64,000 nt of DNA from Saccharopolyspora sp. SCSIO 74807 (GCF_037023755.1 NZ_CP146100.1:1800501-1864500), one strand, 5' to 3'. Shown: positions 44,451-52,705, numbered from the stretch's first letter. Translations and numbers: made by a program. Notes: generated by a model not told the origin, from the letters alone.

Positions 44451-45785
44451 ATGCCCACAGCTCTGCGCCTGCACGCCCCGGTCGCGCTCCCGTGCGACGC
44501 GGCGTGCTCAGTGATCCGGGATGCCGTGCTCGACGTCGACGAGCAGGGCCGGGTCCTGTTCTGCGGGCCGCGCACCGACGCCCCGCCGCGGCCCGCGGAC
44601 AGCGATGTGCGGGAGTGCGGCGGAATCCTGCTGCCAGGCCTGATCAACGCGCACGCGCACAGCCCGATGACGTTGTTGCGCGGGATGGGCGGCGATCTGC
44701 CGCTGCTGCGCTGGCTGCAGGAGGTGATCTGGCCCGCCGAGGCGCGGCTGCGGCCCGCGGACATCCGCGCGGGCATGGAGCTGGGTGCCGTGGAGATGCT
44801 GCGCGCCGGGGTCACCACCAGCGCGGAGATGTACTTCTCCGGGGAGTCGGTGGTCGAGGCGGTGCTCGCGGTCGGGTCGCGGCTGGTGCTCGGCCCCGCG
44901 GTGATCGCGGCACCGGGCCTGGAGGGCGTCGGGTCCTGGCAGCGCATGGTCGAGGACATCAGCCGGTGGATCGACGCGGACGGCCTGCGGTTCGGCCCGG
45001 CCGACCGGGTCGAGCTGGGCTACGGCGCGCACTCCGCCTACACGCTGCCGCCGGAGGCGTTGCAGACCATCGGCGAGTCGGCGCAGCAGCGCGGCGCGCT
45101 GGTGCAGACGCACGTCGCCGAAGCCGCCGACGAGGACGTGGAGCAGCGGGAGCGGTTCGGCTCGGTGCCCGCGCTGCTGGACAAGGTCGGCGTGCTGGAC
45201 GGCCGGGTCCTCGCCGCGCACTGCGTGCACATGTCGGACGCGGACCTCGCGCTGTTCGCCCGCCGCGGCACCGGGATCGCGCACTGCCCCGGCTCGAACG
45301 CGAAGCTGGCTTCGGGAACCGCGCGGCTGGTCGACATGCTCGCCGCCGGCATCCCGGTCGGGCTGGGCACCGACGGGCCGTCCAGCAACGACGACCTGGA
45401 CCTGTGGGAGGAAGTGCAGCTCGCGGGGATGCTCGCCCGGCTGTCCCGGGGTGACGCGACGGCGCTGAGCGCGCGCTCCGCGCTGCTGGCGGCCACCCGC
45501 GGCGGCGCCAGGGCGCTGCACCGCGACGACATCGGCTCGCTCGAACCCGGCAACTGGGCGGATGTCGTGCACCTCGACGTGGACAACCCCGCCTTCGCGA
45601 CCGGGTTGGACACCCCGGACGAGCAGCTGCTGTCGAACCTGGTGTGGGCGGCCGGTTCGCGCAGCGTGCGCGACGTGTGGGTGGCCGGTGCGGAAGTGCT
45701 GCACGACCGCGAACCGACCCGCGTCGACCGCCGCGCCGTGCAGGCCACCGCGCGCACCGCCGCACAGCACCTGCGGGCGGCGTGA
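44451..45785 (+). CDS. Amidohydrolase (SAH/MTA or cytosine deaminase-like, TRZ/ATZ family)
   Basis: 444 residues, metal-dependent deaminase/chlorohydrolase fold. Metal ligands: GLINAHAHSPMTLLRGMGGDLPL (HxH), QTHVAEAADED (His plus acid), LAAHCVHMSD (His) and GLGTDGPSSNDDLDLWEE (Asp). It resembles the 5'-methylthioadenosine/S-adenosylhomocysteine deaminase branch, though substrate cannot be fixed. ATG 44451 has GGGAG 10 bases upstream; the ATG at 44442 lies too close to that site. The stop overlaps the ATG of a broken DJ-1/PfpI gene. Confidence 0.87.
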   Translation: MPTALRLHAPVALPCDAACSVIRDAVLDVDEQGRVLFCGPRTDAPPRPADSDVRECGGILLPGLINAHAHSPMTLLRGMGGDLPLLRWLQEVIWPAEARLRPADIRAGMELGAVEMLRAGVTTSAEMYFSGESVVEAVLAVGSRLVLGPAVIAAPGLEGVGSWQRMVEDISRWIDADGLRFGPADRVELGYGAHSAYTLPPEALQTIGESAQQRGALVQTHVAEAADEDVEQRERFGSVPALLDKVGVLDGRVLAAHCVHMSDADLALFARRGTGIAHCPGSNAKLASGTARLVDMLAAGIPVGLGTDGPSSNDDLDLWEEVQLAGMLARLSRGDATALSARSALLAATRGGARALHRDDIGSLEPGNWADVVHLDVDNPAFATGLDTPDEQLLSNLVWAAGSRSVRDVWVAGAEVLHDREPTRVDRRAVQATARTAAQHLRAA

Positions 45786-45961
45786 TGGTCCGGCACCTCG
45801 GCGTTCTGCTGTTCCCCGAGGTCGAAGAACTCGACGCGATCGGGCCGTGGGAGCCTACTGGACGCGCAACTTCCCCGGCGACGGCTACGCGGTCTCGACG
45901 CTGGCCCGCGATGGCGGCCGGGTGGAGTGCGCGAAGGGGCTGACCCCGCGCCGCCGGTGTG
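45785..45961 (+). pseudogene. Truncated, frameshifted DJ-1/PfpI-family gene remnant
   Basis: ATG at 45785 overlaps the amidohydrolase stop and gives MVRHLGVLLFPEVEELDAIG-PWE, a clear DJ-1/PfpI N-terminus. The frame then reads nonsense. The expected continuation (YWTRNFPGDGYAVSTLARDG, then GRVECAKGLT) lies in the +1 frame from about 45856, so a small out-of-frame deletion follows the GPWE codons. The gene then ends after about 55 residues of a normal ~190, against the 3' end of the convergent oxidase gene. The catalytic Cys region is missing. Not functional. Confidence 0.85.
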
Positions 45962-45963
45962 AG

Positions 45964-47409
45964 TCAGCTCGCCGGTGGGATGTTGTTGTTCAGCCGGAAA
46001 CGGTTCTCCGGGTCGTAGGTCGCTTTCAACCGGCCCAGCCGCTCCAGGTTCGGCCCGTAGGCGGCCATCCGCGCACCAGGGTCGAGCACCGCTTCCCCGC
46101 TGAAGTTCAGGTAAGTCCCGGTCGCCGAAGGCTGCGCTCCGGCCTCCGCGAGCACGTCCCGGACCCACCGCACCGCGCGGTCGGTGTCGGCCGCGTCGGT
46201 CCAGTTCGCGTCGAAGCTGAGCATGTACTGCGGGCTGCGGTCGCCGAACGCCGTCGCGGTTTCCGGGATCCGCCCGGCCGCGCCGCCCAGCAGCGGCACG
46301 TGCACCATCGTTCGCGGGTGCGGCCGCTCCAGTGCGCTGCGCAGCACGAGGTCGAGCACGGCGTCGTCGAGCTCCCGGCAGTACGTCGATTTCCAGTAGC
46401 TGAGCAGTTCGCCCTTCGGGAAGAACGGGTCGAGCATCGACTGCACCGCGCGGTACGGCGTCGGCCCGCTGAGGTCGACCAGCGGGGTCCCGAACCGCCG
46501 CATCGGTGCGAGCGCGCGTTCGCCGTCCGCGGTGCCTCCGGCGTGCAGCGCCCCGATGATCAGCACGTCCTGGTCGTGCAGCTCCGGCGGCAAGTGCGGG
46601 GCGGTGGGCGTGGTCCAGCGCACCGCCCGCGTGGTGATCTCGTCCGGCAGGTCGGTGGTCCAGTCCCGCCAGAAGCGCAGCACCCGTTCGGCGTTGGCCG
46701 CCGGGTAGATCGCGGTGCCGTTCCACACGACCGGACCGACGGGGTGCGCGTCGAACTCGAAAGCGGTCACGATGCCGAAGTTGCCGCCACCGCCGCGCAG
46801 CCCCCAAAGCAGTTCGGGGTGGTTGTCCTCGTCGACCCGCAGCACTTTGCCGGTGGCCGTGACGACCTCGGCGGACCGAAGGTTGTCGCAGGTCAACCCG
46901 TACTTGCGGTGCAACCAGCCGATGCCGCCGCCGAGCGTGAGCCCGCCGACACCGGTGCTGGAGACGATGCCGCCGGGCACCGCGAGTCCGAACAGCTGCG
47001 CCTCCCGGTCCACATCGCCCCAGGTCGCGCCGCCCTGCACCCGCACCGTGCGCAGCGCGGGGTCCACCGTGACCGAGCGCATCCCGGACAGGTCGATCAG
47101 CAGCGCCCCGTCGTGGATGCTGTGTCCGGCGATGCTGTGCCCGCCGCCGCGCACCGCGATCAGCAGGTCGTGCTCGCGGGCGAGCCGCACCGCGTCCACG
47201 ACGTCGGCGGTGCCGGTGCAGCGCACGATCAAACCGGGGCTGCGCCGGAACATGCCGTTCTGCACCACGCACGCCTTCTCGTACCGGTCGTCATCGGGGC
47301 CGATCAGGGGGCCGCGGAAGGCGGTGCGCAGCTCGGCGAGCACCTCGTCGGACAGGGTCGTTTCACCGCTGATCTCCGCGGTGCCCAGGGTCCTGAGCCG
47401 TACCGCCAT
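45964..47409 (-). CDS. FAD-linked oxidase (berberine-bridge/6-hydroxynicotine oxidase-like)
   Basis: 481 residues, VAO/PCMH-fold flavoenzyme. The FAD domain has AVRGGGHSIAGHSIHDG, His91 being the usual covalent 8alpha attachment site. The position of the second Cys of bicovalent members (CPTVG) reads VSSTG here, so monocovalent FAD is expected. GGLTLGGGIGWLHRKYGLTCDN follows. The C-terminus has the BBE motif YLNFSGE and YDPENRFRLNNNIPP. Oxidises alcohols, amines or sugars with O2. Divergent from an MFS-NTF2-SDR operon; a shared pathway is possible. Confidence 0.9.
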   Translation of the reverse strand: MAVRLRTLGTAEISGETTLSDEVLAELRTAFRGPLIGPDDDRYEKACVVQNGMFRRSPGLIVRCTGTADVVDAVRLAREHDLLIAVRGGGHSIAGHSIHDGALLIDLSGMRSVTVDPALRTVRVQGGATWGDVDREAQLFGLAVPGGIVSSTGVGGLTLGGGIGWLHRKYGLTCDNLRSAEVVTATGKVLRVDEDNHPELLWGLRGGGGNFGIVTAFEFDAHPVGPVVWNGTAIYPAANAERVLRFWRDWTTDLPDEITTRAVRWTTPTAPHLPPELHDQDVLIIGALHAGGTADGERALAPMRRFGTPLVDLSGPTPYRAVQSMLDPFFPKGELLSYWKSTYCRELDDAVLDLVLRSALERPHPRTMVHVPLLGGAAGRIPETATAFGDRSPQYMLSFDANWTDAADTDRAVRWVRDVLAEAGAQPSATGTYLNFSGEAVLDPGARMAAYGPNLERLGRLKATYDPENRFRLNNNIPPAS

Positions 47410-47671
47410 GGCCGTTCACCTCTTGGTCGGTTGCGAGATCGCTGTGCGCACCAGGCAATCGCCTGGGCCGGGGATCGACCAGTGCCCGCCGACTGTTGAC
47501 AGCGGCCCGCCGGAGCGGTAGGCGACGCGTCCTTGACTCGACGCTGGGCATGGATCATTATCATGATTATCCGAGTCTGGGAGTTGCCCGTCCGGGTCGC
47601 ACATCGGATCAGCCGAGCGATTCGGTGCGTGCTCGCGAGACACAACCGAATCCGCACCCCGGAGGGCTCAG

Positions 47672-48973
47672 GTGGCGAGAACCCCGGAATCCCGGCCGAA
47701 CCACCGCGGCACGCTGGTCGCGGTCATCTGCCTGGTCACCGTCGTCTTCGACGGCTACGACCTGATCGTCTTCGGCACCACCATCCCGAGCCTGCTGGCC
47801 TACGAACCGTGGTCGCTGGACGCCGCGCAGCTCGGCGTGATCGCCGGCTACGCGATGATCGGGATGCTGCTGGGCACGCTGCTGTCCGGGTTCGCCACCG
47901 ACCTGCTGGGCCGCAGGAGGCTCTTCCTGGCCTGCGCCACCTGGTTCTCGCTGTGCATGCTGGGCTGCGCGCTGGCCCCGAGCAGCTGGGTGTTCGCGCT
48001 GTTCCGGCTGCTGTCCGGGATCGGACTCGGCGGGATCCTGCCGACCGCGATCGCGCTGACCGTGGAGTTCGCGCCGCCGAACCGGCGGAACTTCTTCAGC
48101 GCCGTCATGAGTTCCGGGTTCTCCGCGGGCTCGATCGTGGCTTCGCTGCTGGGAATCGCGGTGCTGGAAAGCCACGGGTTCCGGCCGATGTTCGCGTTCG
48201 GCGTGCTGCCGCTGGTGCTGATCGTGCCGATCGCCTGGCGCGTGCTGCCGGAGTCGATCGACTTCCTGGTGGCCAAGGGCAGGCTCGCCGAGGCGCGGGA
48301 AGTGGCCGCGCGGTACGGCAAAACCGTGCCCGAACCGGTCTCCGCAGCCGACGATGCCGGAATCGGCACGCTGCTCAAGCCGCCTTTCCGGCGCGTCGTC
48401 GCGGTTTTCGCCGCGGCCTGCCTGATCGGGCAGCTGTTCATCTACGGCCTCGGGACCTGGCTGCCGCAGATCATGCGCTCGGCAGGCTATCCGCTCGGGT
48501 CCGCGTTGCAGTTCCTCACCGCGATGAGCGTCGGCGCGATCGCCGGAGCAGCGGTGATGTCCTGGACGGCGGACCGGATCGGGCCGCGGCGGGTGGCGTT
48601 CACCGGCTTTCTGATCGGCGTCGCCGCGTTGGTGGTGCTGAGCCTGAACCCGCCGACCGCGGTGCTGTACGTGGCGGTCGCGCTGGCCGGCGTCGGCGCC
48701 AACGGCACCGCGGTGATCCTCAACGGTTTCATCGCGACGTGGTTCCCCGCGCAGGTACGCGCATCGGCGCTGGGCACGATCATGACCGTGGCCCGGTTCG
48801 GCGGCATCCTCGGCCCGCTGCTCGGCGGCTGGATCGTGGCCGCGCAGGTGCCCGCGCAGTGGAACTTCTACGTGTTCTTGCTCCCGGTGGCGGTCGGCGC
48901 GGTGTTCGTGCTGCTGCTTCCGCGCACCCGTTCGTCCGTGTCCGCACCGCACAACGCTGTGTCAACCGTATGA
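47672..48973 (+). CDS. MFS transporter, aromatic acid:H+ symporter (AAHS) type
   Basis: 433 residues, about 12 membrane helices. VVFDGYDLIVFGTTIPSLL is the helix-1 signature (DGxD) of AAHS permeases that import benzoate-like acids. GFATDLLGRRRLFLA is the loop 2-3 MFS motif, and WTADRIGPRRVAFTG its C-terminal copy. GTG at 47672 with GGAGGG at 47661-47666. It leads an operon with an NTF2-like protein and an SDR. The imported substrate is probably an aromatic or cyclic carboxylate (inferred). Confidence 0.88.
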   Translation: MARTPESRPNHRGTLVAVICLVTVVFDGYDLIVFGTTIPSLLAYEPWSLDAAQLGVIAGYAMIGMLLGTLLSGFATDLLGRRRLFLACATWFSLCMLGCALAPSSWVFALFRLLSGIGLGGILPTAIALTVEFAPPNRRNFFSAVMSSGFSAGSIVASLLGIAVLESHGFRPMFAFGVLPLVLIVPIAWRVLPESIDFLVAKGRLAEAREVAARYGKTVPEPVSAADDAGIGTLLKPPFRRVVAVFAAACLIGQLFIYGLGTWLPQIMRSAGYPLGSALQFLTAMSVGAIAGAAVMSWTADRIGPRRVAFTGFLIGVAALVVLSLNPPTAVLYVAVALAGVGANGTAVILNGFIATWFPAQVRASALGTIMTVARFGGILGPLLGGWIVAAQVPAQWNFYVFLLPVAVGAVFVLLLPRTRSSVSAPHNAVSTV

Positions 48974-48984
48974 GAGAGGCGAAC

Positions 48985-49392
48985 ATGACCGACTCCGCGC
49001 AGCAGCAGATCCAGGACGTGCTCAACGCCTATGCCCGCGCGTGCGACACGCGCGACTTCGACAAGCTCGCGCAGCTGGTCACCGACGACGTGGAGATCGA
49101 ACGCGAGGACGGCGTGCACCGCGGCAAGGAGGCGTTCCTGCGCGTCTACCACCAACTCCTCGGCGACCCCGAGGTGTGGTCGAAACATCTGATCGTCAAC
49201 GTGGACGTGCGGGTGGACGGCGACTCCGCCGAGGTCGCCTCGTACTTCCAGGCGCCGATGGACAAGGACGGGCAGGGCACCATCGTCTTCGGCGAGTACG
49301 CCGACAGGTTCCGGCGCATCGACGGGCGCTGGTGGTTGTCCCGCAAGGGGATCCGGATCCAGCGGATCTTCCGCGCCGACGTGCTCCGCTGA
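48985..49392 (+). CDS. SnoaL/NTF2-like protein
   Basis: 135 residues, single NTF2-like fold: QDVLNAYARACDTRDFDKLAQLVTDDVEIE, then GKEAFLRVYHQLL, VASYFQAPMD, FGEYADRFRRIDGRWWLSRKGIRIQRIF. The family includes isomerases, polyketide cyclases and ring-hydroxylating subunits; catalytic residues are not assignable here. ATG 48985 follows GAGAGG; an in-frame ATG at 48970 overlaps the MFS stop and is possible. Stop overlaps the next start. Confidence 0.82.
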   Translation: MTDSAQQQIQDVLNAYARACDTRDFDKLAQLVTDDVEIEREDGVHRGKEAFLRVYHQLLGDPEVWSKHLIVNVDVRVDGDSAEVASYFQAPMDKDGQGTIVFGEYADRFRRIDGRWWLSRKGIRIQRIFRADVLR

Positions 49393-50123
49393 TGGGCGCC
49401 GTCGTCGTCACCGGTGCGGCTCGCGGACTCGGCGCCGCCATCGGGGAGCGCTTCGCCCGCGAAGGCTACGAGGTCTTCGGCGTCGACCTGGACGGCGACG
49501 CCCTGCGGGAACGGGTCGATGGCTGGCCGGGCACGCACGTGGCCTGCTGCGCGGACATCACCGACGAAGCGGCGGTGGGCGAGGTCTGCGAGCGCGCCGC
49601 GGCCGGTGGTCTGCGGGCGTTCGTGGCCAACGCCGGTCACGCCCGCGCGGGCGCGAGCATGGACTACCCGCTGGAGCAGTGGCACAAGATGCTCGATGTG
49701 CACCTCACCGGCTTCTTCGTCGGGGCGCGGCAAGCCGCGGCCCGGATGTCCGGCGGCGGGTCGATCGTGGTGCTCTCGTCCATCAACGGCCAGGTCGGTT
49801 TCCCCGGCCGCACTGCTTACGGCGCCGCCAAAGCAGGCGTCGCCGGGTTGGTCAAAGGCCTCGCGACCGAGTGGGCGGCCGGCGACGTGCGGGTCAACGC
49901 GATCGCGCCCGGCCCGATCCGCACCGAGATGTCCGCCGAGTTCATCCGCCGCGGAGTGATCCGCGAACAGGACTTCCTGGACCGGGTTCCGTTGCGGCGC
50001 TTCGGGAAACCCGAAGAGGTCGCCGAGCTGGCGCACTTCCTCGGCAGTCCGCTGTCGTCCTACATCACCGGAACCGTGATCCCCATCGACGGTGGCTGGA
50101 CCGCCCAGGGCACCGCGGATTGA
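49392..50123 (+). CDS. Short-chain dehydrogenase/reductase
   Basis: 243 residues, classical SDR: VVVTGAARGLGAAIGERFA (cofactor site), VANAGHAR, VLSSINGQVGFPGRTAYGAAKAG with catalytic Ser, Tyr, Lys, and APGPIRTEMSAEF. An acidic residue after beta-2 (FGVDLDGD) suggests NAD+ preference. Its ATG overlaps the NTF2 stop (TGATG). Third gene of the MFS-NTF2-SDR operon, presumably acting on the transported compound or its product. Confidence 0.9.
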   Translation: MGAVVVTGAARGLGAAIGERFAREGYEVFGVDLDGDALRERVDGWPGTHVACCADITDEAAVGEVCERAAAGGLRAFVANAGHARAGASMDYPLEQWHKMLDVHLTGFFVGARQAAARMSGGGSIVVLSSINGQVGFPGRTAYGAAKAGVAGLVKGLATEWAAGDVRVNAIAPGPIRTEMSAEFIRRGVIREQDFLDRVPLRRFGKPEEVAELAHFLGSPLSSYITGTVIPIDGGWTAQGTAD

Positions 50124-50254
50124 CGCCGAGTTCGCCGGGCGGTGCCGCCGCCCGGCGACTGGACGTTCGAGGCTGATCGGCGTTGCACAGGAGCCGGTCG
50201 ATTCCGGTTCCGCGTTGATACTCTCCGGCGCGAGAACTCGGCACTGGGGGAAAG

Positions 50255-50716
50255 TTGACTTCAGCAAGCCCGCCGCGGGAGGCGGAGCGGATCGGCTTCT
50301 TCTCCCAGGCGTTGCGCTTCGGCCTGGTCGGCATCGGCGGAGCGGTCGTCGACTTCGGCAGCCTGCAGCTGATCCTCGCGGCCGGGGTGTGGCCGAACCT
50401 GGCCCGCGTGCTCAGCTTCACCATCGGCAGCACCGCCGTCTACCTGGTGAACCGGCGCTGGACTTTCACCGCGCGGCGCGATTTCCGCGAGAAGGCCGCC
50501 TTGACGACCGTCCTCGCGATCACGTTCGTCCTGGTCGGGGTGACCAACGCGCTGGCGCGCCAGCTGCTGCCCGACTCGTCGTGGCAGATCACCCTCGCCT
50601 GGGCCGTTTCGCAGGCGATCGCGACCGCGTTCAACTTCGTCGCCCAGCGAACCTTCGTCTTCCGGCGGCGGGACCCGGACCGCGAGAACGATCATCCGAA
50701 CCCGGCTTCGCGCTGA
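50255..50716 (+). CDS. GtrA-family membrane protein
   Basis: 153 residues, four helices: FGLVGIGGAVVDFGSLQLIL, VLSFTIGSTAVYLVNRRWTF (conserved NRRWTF), the AITFVLVGVTNALARQLL helix and AVSQAIATAFNFVAQRTFVF. GtrA proteins help flip polyprenyl-linked sugars for surface glycan modification. TTG start at 50255, the only plausible one; GGGGGAAAG precedes it. No glycosyltransferase is adjacent. Confidence 0.87.
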   Translation: MTSASPPREAERIGFFSQALRFGLVGIGGAVVDFGSLQLILAAGVWPNLARVLSFTIGSTAVYLVNRRWTFTARRDFREKAALTTVLAITFVLVGVTNALARQLLPDSSWQITLAWAVSQAIATAFNFVAQRTFVFRRRDPDRENDHPNPASR

Positions 50717-50864
50717 CCGGTCGTCGACTCCAGGCCGCGCCACGGCGCGGCGGTTTGTGGCCGAAAGTACGGTTCGCTCGGCTTTTCGGCTGATCCGGCG
50801 GTTCGCGCCGAGGTCCTAACGTCCGTGCCGCAGGAGATCATCGCGATCATCGGGAGCGGAGAAC

Positions 50865-51668
50865 ATGACCGACAGCGGCCGGAAGCGAACCTCCAAAGCG
50901 CGCTTAGCGCTGGGCTCGGCATTGGCGGCGTGCGCGTTGACGGCGGCACTGGTGCCGTCCGCCGCCGCGCAGGTGCAGCCCTTCGTCGTCGGCGGGCACG
51001 ACTCCACCGAGGAATATCCGTTCATGGTGTCGCTGCAAGGCCCCACCGGCGAACACTCCTGCGGCGGTTCTTTGATCAAGAAGGACTGGGTGGTCACCGC
51101 CGGACACTGCGTGCTGGGCAAGGAACCCGGCGAGATGCAGGTCCGCATCGGCAGCGCCGACCGCACGACCGGCGGCACCGTGGCGGGCGTCAGCGAGGCG
51201 ATCCCGCACCCCGAGTTCGACCCGCAGCACTTCGAGAAGGGCTTCGACGTCGCGCTGCTCAAGCTCGACAAGCCGGTCCCGCAGGAACCGATCCGGATCG
51301 CCCCGGAAGCCGGTCCCGCCGGAACTCCGACCCGCATCATCGGCTGGGGAGCGACCTGCGATGACCGCCAGCAGTGCCCGGAACCGCCGCTGCGGCTGCA
51401 GGAAGTGGGCATGGACCTGGTCCCCGCCGAGCGCTGCGACGAGATCAACGCCGAGCGCGAACTCTGCATCGACGGCCAGACCGAAGGCACCCAAGCCTGC
51501 AACGGCGACTCCGGCGGCCCGCAGCTGAAGGGCAAGCCGGGCGAGTGGGAACTGATCGGCGCGACCAGCCGCGACGGCGACAACGACCCCAAGTGCGGCA
51601 CCGGCACCGGCGTCTACACCGACGTGACCACCCACCGCGACTGGATCGACCAGCAAACGGCGGCGTAG
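50865..51668 (+). CDS. Secreted S1-family serine protease
   Basis: 267 residues with a Sec signal (LALGSALAACALTAALVPSA). Mature start VVGGHDSTEEYPFMVSLQ. Catalytic triad: His in VVTAGHCVLG, Asp in KGFDVALLKL, Ser in CNGDSGGPQL. Counting back six from that Ser, the specificity-pocket position 189 is Gln (TQACNGDSGG), not the Asp of trypsin. So Arg/Lys specificity is not assured. Codon 14 is TTA. ATG at 50865 is close behind GGAGCGGAG. Extracellular. Followed by a long hairpin. Confidence 0.9.
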   Translation: MTDSGRKRTSKARLALGSALAACALTAALVPSAAAQVQPFVVGGHDSTEEYPFMVSLQGPTGEHSCGGSLIKKDWVVTAGHCVLGKEPGEMQVRIGSADRTTGGTVAGVSEAIPHPEFDPQHFEKGFDVALLKLDKPVPQEPIRIAPEAGPAGTPTRIIGWGATCDDRQQCPEPPLRLQEVGMDLVPAERCDEINAERELCIDGQTEGTQACNGDSGGPQLKGKPGEWELIGATSRDGDNDPKCGTGTGVYTDVTTHRDWIDQQTAA

Positions 51669-51684
51669 GTCTCGACGCGACGAT

Positions 51685-51721
51685 GGCCCAGGCGAAGCGC
51701 TCGACGCTTCCGGCCTGGGCC
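51685..51721. terminator. Hairpin terminator, copy 1 of a duplicated element
   Basis: Stems GGCCCAGG (51685-51692) with CCTGGGCC (51714-51721) and GAAGCG (51694-51699) with CGCTTC (51705-51710), then TTCGT. Near-identical to 52462-52498. It follows the protease gene. Confidence 0.7.
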
Positions 51722-51859
51722 TTCGTGCCGTGCGCCCGAAGCGGCTCCGCGCACTCGGCGGTGGTCCGGCACACGGTCCGGGCGATGTATCGTCGCTCGC
51801 CGGTGAGCAGCGGCAGATCTTCCCGCTGCTGGGTTGGCGGAGCGATGCAGGGCGGTTCG

Positions 51860-52411
51860 ATGAGCACTCGCACGCTGGGCTTGATCGGCTCGGCGGCCGG
51901 CGGTCTGGAGACGCTCCGCTCGTCGCTGGTCGAGCCTGCGATGGAGCGCGGTTGGCGGGTCGCGGTAACGCTGACACCGACCGCCGGAACCTGGCTGGAC
52001 TCCACGGGTGAGCGGGATCGGATCGAGCGCGTCACCGGGTTGCCGTGCCGAGTGCAACCGCGGATGCCGTCCGAGGCCAGGCCGCACCCGCCGATCGACT
52101 GCTACTTGGTCTGCCCGGCTTCGTCCAACACGGTCGCCAAGCTCGCGCTGGGCCTGTCCGACAACCAGGCGCTCACCACGGTCTGCGAAGCGATCGGCGG
52201 CCAGGACGTGCCGGTCGCCGTGTTCCCGAGAATCAACGCCGCCCATGCGCGCCAGCCCGCGTGGGACTCGCACGTCGAGGCCTTGCGCAGCGCCGGTGTG
52301 CACCTGCTCATGGGTTGCTTGCCGCTGCACGAGCCGCGCAGTGCGCCGGACGAGGACCTGCCTTGGCAGCAGATCCTCGACGTGGTCGAAGCGCTCGTCC
52401 CGATCCGTTAG
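51860..52411 (+). CDS. Flavoprotein-domain protein (DFP/PPC decarboxylase-like)
   Basis: 183 residues, single flavoprotein domain: TLGLIGSAAGGLETLRSSLV, DCYLVCPASSNTVAKLALGLSDNQALTTVCEA and VAVFPRINAAHARQPAWDSHV. The PASxN(T)xxKxxxGxxD stretch matches the FMN-binding fold of phosphopantothenoylcysteine decarboxylases and lanthipeptide decarboxylases. ATG 51860 chosen; an ATG at 51845 would add five residues. No lanthipeptide precursor or CoA genes adjoin. Substrate unknown. Confidence 0.8.
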   Translation: MSTRTLGLIGSAAGGLETLRSSLVEPAMERGWRVAVTLTPTAGTWLDSTGERDRIERVTGLPCRVQPRMPSEARPHPPIDCYLVCPASSNTVAKLALGLSDNQALTTVCEAIGGQDVPVAVFPRINAAHARQPAWDSHVEALRSAGVHLLMGCLPLHEPRSAPDEDLPWQQILDVVEALVPIR

Positions 52412-52461
52412 GGACTGATCACCCCTCGGGGTTGCAGCATCCCGGGAGAGCTGGCGAAAAA

Positions 52462-52498
52462 GGCCCAGGCGAAGCGACCGACGCTTCTGACCTGGGCC
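52462..52498 (-). terminator. Terminator of tRNA-Gly, copy 2 of the duplicated hairpin
   Basis: GGCCCAGG/CCTGGGCC and GAAGCG/CGCTTC arms as in copy 1. On the minus strand it follows tRNA-Gly by 11 bases and is followed by TTTTT (complement of AAAAA at 52457-52461). Confidence 0.85.
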
Positions 52499-52509
52499 TT
52501 CGTAATCGG

Positions 52510-52580
52510 AGCGGATGACGGGAATCGAACCCGCATTCTCAGCTTGGGAAGCTGATGTTCTACCATTGAACTACATCCGC
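52510..52580 (-). tRNA. tRNA-Gly (anticodon CCC)
   Basis: 71 nt. 7-bp acceptor stem (GCGGATG with CATCCGC) and discriminator U as in Gly tRNAs. D arm GTTC-AATGGTA-GAAC. Anticodon stem TCAGC/GCTGA with 7-base loop TTCCCAA, hence CCC reading GGG. T arm GCGGG-TTCGATT-CCCGT. CCA is not encoded. A textbook terminator follows (52462-52498). Confidence 0.95.
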
Positions 52581-52705
52581 ATTCGACGGCCGTATTGCTG
52601 GCGCCCCATATTGTCGGCTGCACCGTATTGCCGTCTGCGGTGTTCATCAGCCTAGCACGGCGGCCGTCGAAGATCGTTCCACCCCCTCCGGATACGCTGC
52701 ACCGC

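Noticed and set aside
45038-47272. 744-codon minus-strand frame spanning the FAD oxidase and the amidohydrolase opposite strand
   Set aside because: Out of frame with the oxidase, arginine-rich, no start context; shadow of two real genes.
45964-47409. Bicovalent flavin attachment in the FAD oxidase
   Set aside because: The His site is present, but the position of the second Cys reads VSSTG; the Cys in GLTCDN is too far along the chain.
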